A stretch of 64,000 nucleotides of DNA from Macrotrachela quadricornifera (lineage: Eukaryota; Rotifera; Eurotatoria; Philodinida; Philodinidae). Both the position numbers and the translations under genes were made by a program. The notes below the pieces were generated by a model, which saw only the letters and a list, made by a program, of their open reading frames with translations, was not told the origin of the DNA and ran no database searches. The stretch is from assembly GCA_022393335.1 (NCBI GenBank), contig JAJEKB010020933.1:884728-948727 (forward strand). The letters run 5' to 3'. Shown piece after piece: positions 1 through 10,985 of the stretch (the stretch's first letter is position 1; each line of letters begins with the position of its first letter).

Positions 1-196
1 AATAGCTATAATATTTAATTAAAAAGTATCTCTTTTGAGAAGCTACGGTGGAAGACATCCTGCACATCCAAATGCACATAATTAAGTAAGGACTTTTTTG
101 ATAAATTAGTATCTTAATTAATTAATTCTATATAGTTTTAGGTTCGATGACAACACTGTCGAACCCAATATTTTCCGAAATTTTACAAATTAGCAA

Positions 197-455
197 GTAA
201 GTTTGTTGTATTCAAGTAAATGAATTTCTTTTCTGTTACAGACTGACTTCAATATGGGACTCATGGATACATTTATCATCTAATCCAGAATAACTCGTAT
301 TTTATTTCAAAACCATCTTTGTATCAAATTTTTCGTAAGTTTCACTAATAGAAAATAAACATATTTGTTTTCTCTGTTTAGATCGACTCACTTATAAGCT
401 GTATGGGTAAGTTTGTTGTATTATATAAAATTAATTGATTTGCTCTTTATTCTAG
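197..455 (+). other. Three consecutive short intron-like segments
   Basis: Three GT-AG intervals of bdelloid intron size lie in a row: 197-241 (45 bp), 335-381 (47 bp) and 407-455 (49 bp). Each starts GTAAGTTT and ends in a pyrimidine-rich stretch plus TACAG, TTTAG or TCTAG. The first and third share a 16-base start. The would-be exons are 242-334 (93 bp) and 382-406 (25 bp). The 93-bp exon has stops in the frames I tried, so this is either a non-coding spliced RNA or the decayed 3' part of a gene entering from the left. No protein was recognised. Confidence 0.4.
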
Positions 456-554
456 ATTAATTCAAGAAATAATATGGCGACTAAGTGTTATTTTTAACTA
501 ATGATGGAAATATCTCTAGAGCTGCTTTCGTCATCAACTATTGGGTAGATGACA

Positions 555-800
555 AAAGGTTCAGTGAGAATAAGCTCGTACGAAACTTCTTTTTCAGTTG
601 GTGTGAATATTTTAATACGAAACTGTCCCTACGAAACCTCTTTTCAATCTCGCGTAAAAGGTTCAGCATGAAACCTTCTCTACGGAACCTTGTTTTGATT
701 TTCTTTTGAAAAAATTCAGTACTGAACCTTGTGTACGAAATTCTTTTTTGTCGTTCATTGAAAAGAAGTTTGGTACAAAACTTTGTTTTTAGAAAACCAG
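555..800. repeat. Degenerate tandem repeat, period about 52 bp
   Basis: About five diverged units recur near 558, 610, 660, 714 and 768. Each carries a GGTTCAG-like word followed about 20 bases later by TACGAAAC/TACGGAAC. A 74-codon open frame at 485-709 runs across the repeat but has no recognisable domain and is probably accidental. Confidence 0.45.
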
Positions 801-1236
801 TACAGGATCAGATTGTGTACCCGCGCGTGGATCTGTTTTTTGGTTTCGTAAAGATCCTTTTTTTTTACAGTGTATCTAAATAAGATCGACTTATGGATAC
901 AATATGGAGACTACATAATGTCGGATGTGTGCATGTCTGTCCCAGGGTAAAGATTATGTTTAGAGTCATAAGTTAGAGAAAAAAACAATCATACAGTATG
1001 CACGGGTTTTCGCTAGTTACTTTGATAATACAGAGAAATTCTCTTAATAAGCAAAATGCAAACATGTCCGTAAAGACTTATTATATATGTACATGTATAG
1101 CCTTACTGGTCAGTCGTGTCACTTGTGTTTCAACTAATACAGAGAGTATTTCTGTACGTGTACGCGAGAAAGAGTAAAAGAAAAGGGGTGATTCAATTAA
1201 GTGAAAGCGATTTTTCTTTATTTATCAAATAATATT

Positions 1237-3165
1237 TCACAATCTCTTGGGTACAAATGCTATACTCTCTCGCACACTCTTAAGATTTGGATGATTCGAA
1301 GGTAATGAACTTTGCCAAATGCTAAGGGCACGTTCATACAATGAGAGCGCTTTCGAGTAATTGCCCATATTTCTGTACACCCAAGCAATGTTGTTGTACG
1401 AAGTTGCTAAATGAGGATGATTTGCAGGAAGAGTTTTTTGACGAATTTCAAGTGCTTTTTCGTAAAACGAAAGTGCTTTGAAATTTTCTCTTATGTTGTA
1501 ATACACCCTACCGATGTTGTTGTAGGACTCAGCAAAATCAGGATGATCTGCAGGAAGAGTTTTTTGACGAATTTCAAGTGCTTTATCGTAAAACGAACGT
1601 GCTTTAAAATACTCTCCCATGTTGTCATACACCCCACCGATGTTGTTATAGGAAGTAGCCAATAAAGGGTGGTTTGCAGGAAGAGTTTTTCGACGAATTT
1701 CAATTCCTCTTTTATAGTACCAGATGGCCTTGTCATAATCACCTTGATCATGTTTAACATATCCAAGATTAGTATAATAAAGTGATTTATCATTCTCATC
1801 ATGTGTCTGTTTGAGTAGTAATGTGTAGAGTTCTTCAGCTCTATCTAACTTTTTCAAATGAAGCAACAAGTTGCCTATTCGCTCCCATCCTGTCCCGCAC
1901 TCACTTTCTTGTATATGTTTCGTGAGTGTTCGAAGTTGTTGATCATCATCTGATGTTAGTGTAAGTTCTACTTCATGAAGTGGGTTGTTTTTGTCGATTT
2001 GTATAACTTCACCAATACGGAAGACGGTGTGCATAGAGAAAAGGACTTCTTCTTCCTCCATAAGGTAACTAAAATCTTCGATATGAGCGAAAGGAGCGAA
2101 TGAGATCGAAGGATCAACAGATATTCGAAAGAGAATACCAACCATATCCGCTTCTGTTAAGGTAGATTCAGCGAATCCAAGGGAAACATCTCGGTTTCTG
2201 TACGTGGATAGGAAGTTATTAAAAGACATCAGACCACCTTTTGTTTTACAAAGCTTCTCAAAATCTTGAGTCGATAGACCTTGTCCTGAGTAAACTGTGA
2301 ATGACTTGCCTTCGTAATCTCTAATCTGTTGCTGATATAATTGTGTGATATGATTATGAAGGTCATGAATAAAGAAGCCCATATTAATGATAGTGTCTAC
2401 TTCCAGCAAACGTAGCGCATCGTTGAGCATAGAAGAGATGAATGATGGGAAAGTATACCACCAGATTGGTGAATGTGCATGATATTCATTCTCGAATTTA
2501 GTAATATTGGTTGGTGATCCGTAGTCACCTTTTCGACAGTAAGCGACGAAATCCTTGATCGATTGTTGGTCATATTCCATTTCAAGGAGGATATCCTTGA
2601 ATATTTGAGTGTACATAAAGGTGGGCTCCAGTTGGTTTAAATCTTGACTAGAAGCCTCTTCATTCATTGTGACAAAATCGGCAAGAATAGAATCTTGTTC
2701 ATATTGTGTAACAGTCCTTTGTATTTCCTCACAAATGGGTGTGATTGATGTATATATACCCTTGACTTTCTCCCACTGTTTTACCCACTCTTCATGACTG
2801 GATTTGTCACTACAGAAGATATAAATGGAATCTAATTGTGAGATGCCATGAATATCGGGGACTAAATTTTGACCCAATGATCCTGACGTAATGACGAATG
2901 CTTTCTTTTCATCGATACCTTTGAGATACTGAATACATTGGTCTAAGTCGGTAAAAATATTGATGTCGTTCACGACACCATTTAATTGTGCTAATGTATC
3001 TTGGCAATCTTGTTCTGATTTATCAATGATGGTATCCACCCAGATTAATAAATAATTTTGAGCAATTCGCTTAGGATGTTTAATAGTACTGCCTGTTGTG
3101 GTTGCAATTAAACCAGAATTTTTTGAAGTTGTAGGAATGCCTTCGTTTGATCCTTGTTCACCCAT
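1237..3165 (-). CDS. ART-like domain protein with TPR repeats, catalytic Arg lost
   Basis: Single-exon 642-aa protein from an ATG. Residues 37-150 form an alpha/beta N-terminal domain (YLLIW at 38-42, TSGSLGQN at 93-100) shared with the gene at 28907-32650. Residues about 170-395 are a mono-ADP-ribosyltransferase fold: FLST at 318-321 and EEEVLF at 371-376, the E-x-E block. The R of the R-S-E triad, VYRG in the paralogue, is Ser293 here (VYSG, codon 2287-2289). TPR units of the kinesin-light-chain type follow: a leading unit near 462-500, three 42-aa units and a partial one to 642. Active family members transfer ADP-ribose from NAD to arginine; without the Arg this one is probably not active and may be a TPR adaptor. 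No signal peptide is seen, so it is probably cytosolic. A poly(A) signal lies near 1217 on the minus strand. Confidence 0.85.
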   Translation of the reverse strand: MGEQGSNEGIPTTSKNSGLIATTTGSTIKHPKRIAQNYLLIWVDTIIDKSEQDCQDTLAQLNGVVNDINIFTDLDQCIQYLKGIDEKKAFVITSGSLGQNLVPDIHGISQLDSIYIFCSDKSSHEEWVKQWEKVKGIYTSITPICEEIQRTVTQYEQDSILADFVTMNEEASSQDLNQLEPTFMYTQIFKDILLEMEYDQQSIKDFVAYCRKGDYGSPTNITKFENEYHAHSPIWWYTFPSFISSMLNDALRLLEVDTIINMGFFIHDLHNHITQLYQQQIRDYEGKSFTVYSGQGLSTQDFEKLCKTKGGLMSFNNFLSTYRNRDVSLGFAESTLTEADMVGILFRISVDPSISFAPFAHIEDFSYLMEEEEVLFSMHTVFRIGEVIQIDKNNPLHEVELTLTSDDDQQLRTLTKHIQESECGTGWERIGNLLLHLKKLDRAEELYTLLLKQTHDENDKSLYYTNLGYVKHDQGDYDKAIWYYKRGIEIRRKTLPANHPLLATSYNNIGGVYDNMGEYFKARSFYDKALEIRQKTLPADHPDFAESYNNIGRVYYNIRENFKALSFYEKALEIRQKTLPANHPHLATSYNNIAWVYRNMGNYSKALSLYERALSIWQSSLPSNHPNLKSVRESIAFVPKRL

Positions 3166-4229
3166 AATCTGCTAAATGATTTGTTAGTCACTAATGTGAA
3201 ACTATATATAGTTGATAGCTGTTTAGACAGAGAGTTTGCATCACCTATTTATATAGTCGATATCTCAATTCGTCTCGATTTGTCTGCTGCGCAAAAATGC
3301 TTTTTTTATTATCAGTCAAGAACAAATTACACCTATTTATTTTCGAAAATGTTGTTAGGAAGAGTAGAAATGAAAAAAAAATTCATTGATAATATTCGAA
3401 GAATCGAATAAAAAAAATGACTTTGCATCTTATCGTTTAGTTATTCTTTCCAACTTATTACACTTTTCTGCGCAATTACTGTAGTATGAATATATGAGAT
3501 AGAATCTGTCGTCGAATAAATTTCGATAGAACAATACGATTCATTGTTTACTTTTCATCGATTCTTTTCACGAATCTTTTTTCTGTCTGCCTTTTACTTA
3601 CCTGATGTTTCGACATCGAGATTTGTTATGGCAATAACAAAACAGAAAAAAAAATTATTTCATTTATTTTTTATCGTAGGTGCTGTTGATGTTATTGGTA
3701 TTGAATGAAAAACAGTGATGCATTTTGATCGAAGAAAATTGGAAAGATTTTTTATAATTTGTGAAACAAACAGTCAATAATTAAGTAATAGTTCAAATAA
3801 AAAACGCCATTTTTATTGTAACGATGAATATTAAAGTACATGTTTGATAAATTTCGATTTAAAATAGGCATATATTTAATTGATCAGTAATTAATTTAAA
3901 AAGATTTAATAGCTAAGGTCGTGACTGTGGATCTCAATCTTTTTGTATCGCTCGGTGGTCACAGAAATTCACCCTGAACCACATTGTGAACTCAAGTTTC
4001 GGTTACTGAAAATAAGAAAAACCCAGTTCTGAATGGATTCTCAAAATATAATGTGGCACCAGAACAGTTAATTATCAAATAGATATGGAAATTTCAGATA
4101 TATTATGCGAAATTTTTTTGATATTGAATAAGTTTATTGTTTCCACAAGAGATTAACAAGAAAAGAAATCTGTATATACAAACAAGAGTCAAAGTATAGA
4201 GTTCAATATATAGATAATAGAATAAGGGT
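3166..4229. other. 5' flank of ART-TPR gene; AT-rich
   Basis: The first ~90 bp above the ATG resemble the same region above the paralogue at 32650 (for example a shared AATTTGTTA-like stretch and a GTTTAGACA word), so the duplicated unit included the proximal promoter. Beyond that the sequence is AT-rich and I see no gene. Confidence 0.5.
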
Positions 4230-5010
4230 GAGGGCACTAAGACCACCGAGGGTGAGGATGGGTGAAAGGAGTAAGGGGTCCTTAGTTTCTTTAGCCCTGT
4301 CACACAGCCGCAGCCTCAACCTTACAAGGGAACTTTTTGAGATGCAGAGGGTTTTAGAGTTGGAGCTTATTACATTTTATAGACCTTGGTGAATTATGTT
4401 TATGGTCAAAGAAGTTTGAGTCCATGGCGTGTTCCTGACGCGATATCGAAGGGTTAGTGAATTTCCCCTATAGGACCCAACTTTTTCAGCACAACCTTAT
4501 TTTCGAGATTTTGACATGAAACTTTACCCATATAAAGATTCCAGTTAGACTAGCTCACAGAAAAATATTTAGAACTTTTCGACGAGGTCTCTTCGAGATA
4601 TAAAGATGATAAGATAAGCTCTTTTCTGAGGCTAGTATATACAACATGCACTTTTTGAAATCTTCATATTTCGAAGAGACTTCGTTGAAAAGTTCTGAAT
4701 TTTTTTCTGCGAGCTAGTCTAGCTGAAATATTTATGTGGATAAAGTTTCATGTCAAAATCTCGAAAATACGGTTGTGCTGGAAAAGTTGGGTCCTATAAA
4801 TGAAACTCATTAAACTCTTGATATGTCGCCAGGAACACACTATGGACCCGAACTCTTCTAACCATAAACATAATTCATCGAAGTCTATGAGATGCAATAA
4901 GGCTCGACTCAAAGACGCTCTGGCACTTGAAAAGCTACCCTTGTTAGACCCCTTATTTCCTTCACTAGAACCCGGCGTGACCGCTGTGAGCCACGGGCAC
5001 CAAAAAATAT
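4230..5010. mobile_element. Large inverted repeat (foldback element)
   Basis: Left arm about 4230-4600 matches the reverse complement of about 4640-5000, centred near 4620. Matched landmarks include GGACCCAACTTTTTCAGCAC with its counterpart at about 4770-4795, GAATTATGTTTATGG at about 4390 with its partner near 4865, and AAGGGGTC/GACCCCTT near the ends. Arms are roughly 80% alike by eye. No transposase is present. It is either a non-autonomous foldback transposon or an old inverted duplication. Confidence 0.65.
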
Positions 5011-5505
5011 CGTCGGTTGACCGCCCGGTATAATGTACGCTATACCAGCAATATACCGCCCGTTTTTTTTTTGAAGATGGAATATCGTAATACTTTATGT
5101 TATAACGGCTGAATATTTCTAAAATCTGTTAAAACTATCAAAACCGTTCTGTCTTGGAGGGCACTACGTATTGTCAATGCGTTTGAGCTGTCTATAGCAG
5201 CCACAGAGTCCAAATTGATCCGAATCCCGAGATAAATTTTTTTATTAAAGAGGGCGCTGCAAAAAATTTAATAAATAAAATATATGAAAAACCAGTTTCT
5301 TTCTCAGTAAATATGAATTCCATTTTATAGAACATTGGATTTCTGATAAAACGAGGCCTCTGTGAACGTTTAGAATGAGAACCGGAGAGTGTAAGAGCTA
5401 CCGCTGGTGTTATCAACTAGCGCGGTATACCGGCGCTACTGTGAATGAATGTGCGACATGGATAATCTTCAAAAAGAAATGCATAATTAATTAGACGAAG
5501 GAAAG

Positions 5506-6021
5506 TACTTAGGACAGTCCAAAAGTAGTGGAAGTGACGCTTTAATACCGTATAGCAAACTTAAAGAAACTTTATTTCTATACAGTCTTCAAGAGAAAAG
5601 AATACTCTACTTTTCTATACTATTTAATCATACTTCAACTAATATCGTAGTTATACAATAGAAGATAAGAACTCTTTTTGTTGAAAATTATCTGATAACA
5701 TTTAAATCATAATGGACAAAAAAAAGACACTTTTATATTTCGTTTTATCATCACTTAATACCTTGTCTTAAAACAACAGCGTGATAAGAGAATACAATTT
5801 CTAAAAGATCGATTATTCTCTAATTGCACTTTTTCTTTTGAAAACGGACAAGACTCTGAACAATGAAATTATAACGTTGCAAAAACGAAATTATTTTCTG
5901 ATAAAAGACGAATTCGTTTTTTTCTATCTCAAATTTTTATATTGTATATTGTAGAGCTTTTCACGTTTCATCTTGTACTTGTGTATTTTGTTTTTTTTTT
6001 AATATAAATTATTAAGTGACA
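5506..6021. mobile_element. Truncated mariner-like MITE (TACTTxGG family)
   Basis: It starts TACTTAGGACAGTCCAAAAG, the terminal pattern also seen at 47718, 56469 and, reversed, at 48555. It contains the family's inner motif (GTAGAGCTTTTCACG near 5952, reverse of GTGAAAAGCTCTAC). No matching right terminus is visible, so the copy seems truncated. Confidence 0.45.
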
Positions 6022-8360
6022 ATAAAATGAAATGCATAAATGCTGCACCTATTATAGTCTAATGATTCCAGCTAGTTTCATATTCACCAAGTAACATAAA
6101 AAGATAGAGCAAACAATACCCGATCTGTTCATAAAAATGAAAATTTTCTTAACTGTTGTTATGCCCTAAGTAGATGTTTTTTGGTTCGAGATTATTTGAC
6201 ATTATCGATTGTTCGTTGGAGAAAAGGTTCAGATTGTATTCATTCTAATTTTGATAAATTTAAAAGGAAAATTTATTGAATTAATGACACAACAAAAACG
6301 AAAAGTTGATATCATCTAAAAGCTATCTAAATTAACTCATATCAAAGCAAAATGTATTGAAAATTAGGTGCTAACCTTTTCTTAAATACATTTTTTGAAT
6401 GAAGAATTAACAAAAAATATTTGTCTTTAGATTCAATTGAAATGTTCATCAATGAAGAATGAGTAGTGAATTTTTAATGACAATAAAGAAAGTTTTTTTG
6501 TTGAATTAAAATAAAAGATTATTCTGATAAAAAAATTAATTCTAATTCGATTATATCCATTCTAGTGACATTATTATAAAGTACTTGAAATGAAAAGAAT
6601 AGTTAATTAACAGAAAAAGTTAACGATCGTATAAAGAAACTTTTTCCTCTATTGAAAGATTCATTAATATCAGTTGCAATGAAACAAATTGGTCTCTCGT
6701 AGACTTTAGTAGTATAAAAATATGGTAGTAATTATCTATACAGATGATTAGAAATTATTTTATTTGATATTCTCAGTAATTTCGAGTACATGACAAATTT
6801 TGTCTTTGGTCAGCTGAAATTTATGGTGATGCTGAGAAAATATCAAAAGAACTTGTTGAACATGATCAGAAATACGTTATGAGCTGGATCATACGACGAC
6901 TATCGAATCAAGATGAAACTGTTACATTGGTTCCTTTGTAGACATAGGAAAAAAGCTTGCAATTAGATGAAATTTTGAAAATTCAAACGAATCATGGTTT
7001 CCAGTAACAAAAAAATCTGAGCGTTTGTGTCTATTATCATGAGTGATTAGTTCTAAAAGACAAACAGTTTTTCTTGATTTTAGTTATATTAATCATGAGT
7101 ACAAGAAGATATATGAAATTTATATTTACAAATTAGAAAATAAAAATCAATGATATTTGATGTAGAAATTTCTTCATAATTCGATAATATTCTAAATTAA
7201 TATATTATATTAATCGCAAGAGTAGAAGAATTCACAAAATGTTAATGATAGATAAATATTATTGATTCCTCGAAAAAATGAATAGTTATATTGGAAATTC
7301 TTTTTTAAAACTTTTCAATCATTAATATTTTCATATTAATGAAATGTATGTAGTCCTTTGCGAATTTTCTTGCTTACTTGACATAAGCACCAAAATTTCT
7401 CGTTTTCTGTAGCGATGATCTCGAGAACGGAAAATCTGAAGATAGTAACTTTTCTTTAAAACTTACGTAGGACCTTGCATTTCTTTATACTGACACTATT
7501 GAAAAGACAAATTTTTTTAGGCCTTGTTTTTTTATCACTTATATTTTAATTTCTCACCTGTTTTCAAATTCTGTGTGTATTGGAAAATAGATTTTGAGGT
7601 TAAAACACCTTTATAATAGTAAAGCGAGTTTTTTTGTAAAATGAAAATTTGTAGAATTGAGACAGAAGAAAAAATGATAGTGGATATGACGCAGTTTTTT
7701 TCTTATGAACATCGTTGTACGTAAAATTTTGTTAATTTTTCAAGAACTATGTTTCGATATGATCAGTATTGAACAGTGAAAGTTAATATTACATTCACTA
7801 TGTTGCTTAGTATCAGTGTTTAAAATTTATTGTCAAGTTCAATTGACCTTAGTTTTATCGTATTAACAAACATTAATATATTGAACTATTTTTTAGTCAA
7901 ATATCCGGTCTACGACTTTTTATCGGTTATGCTAATGTCTTATTCTCAATAAAGATATCTGATGATACATATTATAATCTAGTTTATTAGTTGCTGTTTC
8001 TATAAGATTTAGTTTAATATTTCAGAGTAAGTATAACTGAATATGTGTAATCGTTATTCTCTTTCTGTATTAATATTTGTAGCTTTAATATGATTTTGAA
8101 CAATTTACCTAGAGTAATTCGATCAGTCGATTGATAATTTAATAAATGACATCTTATTTCTTTCTTACGTCCTTCCCAGTATTTTTGGGCAGCGATAAAA
8201 TATATAGAGCAATTTTTTTTTTCATAAGAAAAGATTCGACCTTATGAGATGTTTACTAACTCTTTATACACTTAACTTTGACAAACAATTTCAAGTTTTA
8301 GGTCATACGGAATCTACTATAATGTTCTGTATCAATTAGGATGAAAACAAAAAAAATGTC
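6022..8360. other. Gene-poor AT-rich stretch with one coding-like remnant
   Basis: No complete gene is recognised. A 53-codon open stretch at 6783-6941 (+) reads like diverged coding sequence and has its own entry. The rest is AT-rich with no clear repeat. Confidence 0.4.
6783..6941 (+). pseudogene. Possible remnant of a coding exon
   Basis: A stop-to-stop stretch of 53 codons contains KFCLWSAEIYGDAEKISKEL and continues through a charged, helical segment with WIIRRL. Its composition is protein-like (balanced charged and hydrophobic residues), unlike the K/N/F/I-rich chance frames nearby. It has no start codon and no clear splice sites, and I do not recognise the family. Confidence 0.25.
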
Positions 8361-8770
8361 ATTTGCGAACATTTTAAATTCTCTTTCTGATAATGAGATG
8401 TTTTTTTTATAGAGCTTGCAATGTCTGAGTTTTAATTAATTAATTTAATTTCCAAATTGTGACGTTTCATTGTAGTTGATAACTTCACCAGACAAAAAAA
8501 AGGAGATGAAACGGCATAGCTATATTTATACATGTGTTTTAATAGACTGGTTTGTTCTTTTGTTTTGTTATAATAGTGATATGGAACAAGACGGTAAAGT
8601 AATAAATATAGCTATGTCATTTCATCTTCTTTTTTTGTCTGATGAAGTTGTCAACAACAACGAAACGTCACAGTTTTGGAATAAATAAATAAATTAAAAC
8701 TCCCACATTGCAAGCTCTATAAAAAAAACATCTCATTATCAGGAGAAGAATTAAAAATGTCTACAAATAT
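8361..8770. mobile_element. Palindromic element with hammerhead-like core
   Basis: Left arm about 8361-8535 is the reverse complement of about 8607-8770 with a ~70-bp loop. Landmarks are CTGATAATGAGATG against CATCTCATTATCAG, GAGCTTGCAATG against CATTGCAAGCTC, and GTGACGTTTC against GAAACGTCAC. The right arm holds CTGATGA (8639-8645), a possible 5-bp stem (8647-8651 with 8657-8661) and GAAAC (8662-8666) followed by GTCAC. This order resembles the hammerhead ribozyme core known from Penelope-like elements. The left arm has a diverged copy (CTGGTGA). The palindrome is clear; the ribozyme reading is tentative. Confidence 0.6.
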
Positions 8771-9612
8771 ATTAACCTTCCTCACCAAACAACAAAATAT
8801 GTCATTATACCACAATAGCGCTTAAAAAATAGTAATAGATCGATCTCTTTTTATTATTGATAAATCCTATTTTTATAGACAGAAACTTATTGAAAAAAAT
8901 AAATAATTATTCAATGACATGATAATGCATATAAATATGATTTATTCTAGTTTTAGATACGTTTGAAACATCGGTATACTCTATTGTTGGGAGTTAACTT
9001 AATGTATGAGAACACATTCAAGCAAACATATTTGTTTAGAGTCAAAGAAAACTATTGTGAGTATTAATATTTATGATTATTTTAAATGACATGTCGATAT
9101 TTGCCTTGATATTGATCCGTTCTTTACGATGGTAAGTTGAGTATTATAATTCTTTCTTTCATACACTATGATATAGTTTTATAAATAGATCATTGCCTAC
9201 AGTTGGGATCAAACGACGTTTAATTTGTTGAATAGAACTTTTTAGACACTTGTAATAAATAAGTCTCATTTACTAGTTTACATTAATGTTAAAAATTTAT
9301 TCTTATACTTTCATGTGAACAACTCAAAGACAAATATAAATTTCATTTGAAAAAAAAAGAGATGAAGATACAAAATATTTTAATTAAAAAATAAATAGGA
9401 AACACGCTTAAATCTGTCTCATAGCTAACGAGATATAATTAAAAGTCATACTCTAATTTATAATACGTTTCTAAGACATTATTACAGGAATTATTTTAAC
9501 AAAAAGAATCTATATCGATAATATATCATTGACGGTACAATATTTAATTTTATTTCAAAATGAGATTACAATAGATATATAATCACAAATAACGAATATT
9601 TAAAGCTGTCTG
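8771..9612. other. AT-rich intergenic stretch
   Basis: No gene or repeat is recognised. It lies downstream (3') of the GPCR gene, and poly(A)-like AAATAAAA words occur on the minus strand near 9548-9555. Confidence 0.4.
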
Positions 9613-10636
9613 TTAATTGTATGTTCTTGTTCCTAATGTTACTCTTCCAATTGTTTTCTTTTGAAATGGAGTTACTTGATCTGATTTTACCCAAAAGAAT
9701 ATTCGTTTTTTTATTGCTCGACGAAAACGACTTGATGAAATAAAAAACATATAACAACTTCCCTAAAAATAATAATTTAAAAAGAAAACTATTTAATTAT
9801 CTCGCAAAAAAAATAATGAATGAACATACAGTATAATACAAATATGTTATTAAAGTAAGAATTGTTACAGCAAAATTTTCACGAGCTAATCGATCATTAT
9901 CTTTACTAATTCCAGTTGTAATTAAATTATATGCACTAATAACTCCATATGGTACAAGAGAAATAGCAACAAGTACTACTTGAATTAAAGTCATTTTTGC
10001 CAATTGACGATCAGCTTGTTGTTCAAAAAGAACTCGTGTTCGATGAATATTACGATAAGTTAAATATCCAAATCCAATCATTATTGAGACTGGTATAATA
10101 CAGAAAAAAATTAAATAATGTATTGGAAAATAGATAGCATAGATAGCATCGGTGATTACACAGGCCTTTGTGATTGGTGAAATATTTTGAAATAATGACA
10201 AAGGAACTTCATGAAGACACCAAATAATGCTTATAATCAATACAATTCTATGAGCCCATTTTATATTACTAAATCTTCGAAGAGAAACACTTTGTGATGT
10301 ACAAAAGAATTGATCAATTGCAGCTAAACATGAACAACTCAATGAAATTAAGCCCAGACTAACAGAAATAGATTGTCGCATTTTACACCAAACTATTGTT
10401 ATACGAGTTAAATCAATTCCATAACCTACACTAAGAAGACGAGATGTAAGATTACTTCCTAGAAAAATAATATTGAGTATTGAACTAATAAGAAAGTAAA
10501 ATGTACATGGAGTTGTACGATAAGTACGAACACTTAAAAATACTAAAACATTTATTCCATTTCCTATTACACCACCAACATAAAGAAAGAATCCACTATA
10601 AATTGTCAATTGTTGAGCAATTAATGCCAAAGACAT
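9613..10636 (-). CDS. Rhodopsin-type GPCR, two exons
   Basis: Exon 1 is 10636-9830, exon 2 is 9762-9613, and the 67-bp intron 9829-9763 runs from GTATGT to TTTTTAG; splicing keeps phase 0 and gives 318 aa. Unspliced, the frame stops inside TM7, so the intron is needed for a full receptor. Visible features: TM1 with GGVIGNGINV (about 21-30), TM3 with VWCKMRQ carrying the conserved Cys, AIDQF where classical receptors have DRY, a Cys in the second outer loop (KACV), TM5 IIPVSIMIGFG, TM6 with QLAKMTLIQVVL, and TM7 YLYYTGSCYMFF running into a basic tail (SSRFRRAIKKR). Role: plasma-membrane receptor, ligand unknown. The closest relative in the window is at 57749-58808. Confidence 0.85.
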
Positions 10637-10704
10637 GTTGATTATCTATAAAGAAAACACTGTTTGAAATATTCTCGGTTAAAAAATTCAAGCCAGTTTT
10701 ATAA

Positions 10705-10985
10705 TCAAAAACTAGCGTTCTCAGGCAGATAAAATTCAACAAAAATAAACTTGGGAAAAGCGCACAAAATAACGTGTAAAATCACGTTATATTCTACGTT
10801 TTAACGAGTAACTGCGGAGTAGATTTTAACGCACTAGAACACTTTCTAAAAAATTGTGTAAAAAAAATGTTCAAACAGCGTGAATACATCGTTTTTACTA
10901 TAGCCTACTATTAAAACACCGTATTTGTACTGTTTGAACGTGTTTTTTCGCGTTTTTTAAAGATTATGTCTGCCCGGGTTGAGAA
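10705..10985. mobile_element. Possible small MITE upstream of the GPCR
   Basis: The ends resemble inverted repeats: TTCTCAGGCAGATA on the left and TGCCCGGGTTGAGAA on the right, with GTTCAAACAG at about 10870 facing CTGTTTGAAC at about 10938. The element would sit about 70 bp above the GPCR ATG. The match is short and imperfect. Confidence 0.3.

Noticed and set aside
4970..5440. GGTATACCG/CGGTATA words suggesting another small inverted-repeat element
   Set aside because: The matches are short and scattered and no consistent arms could be drawn.
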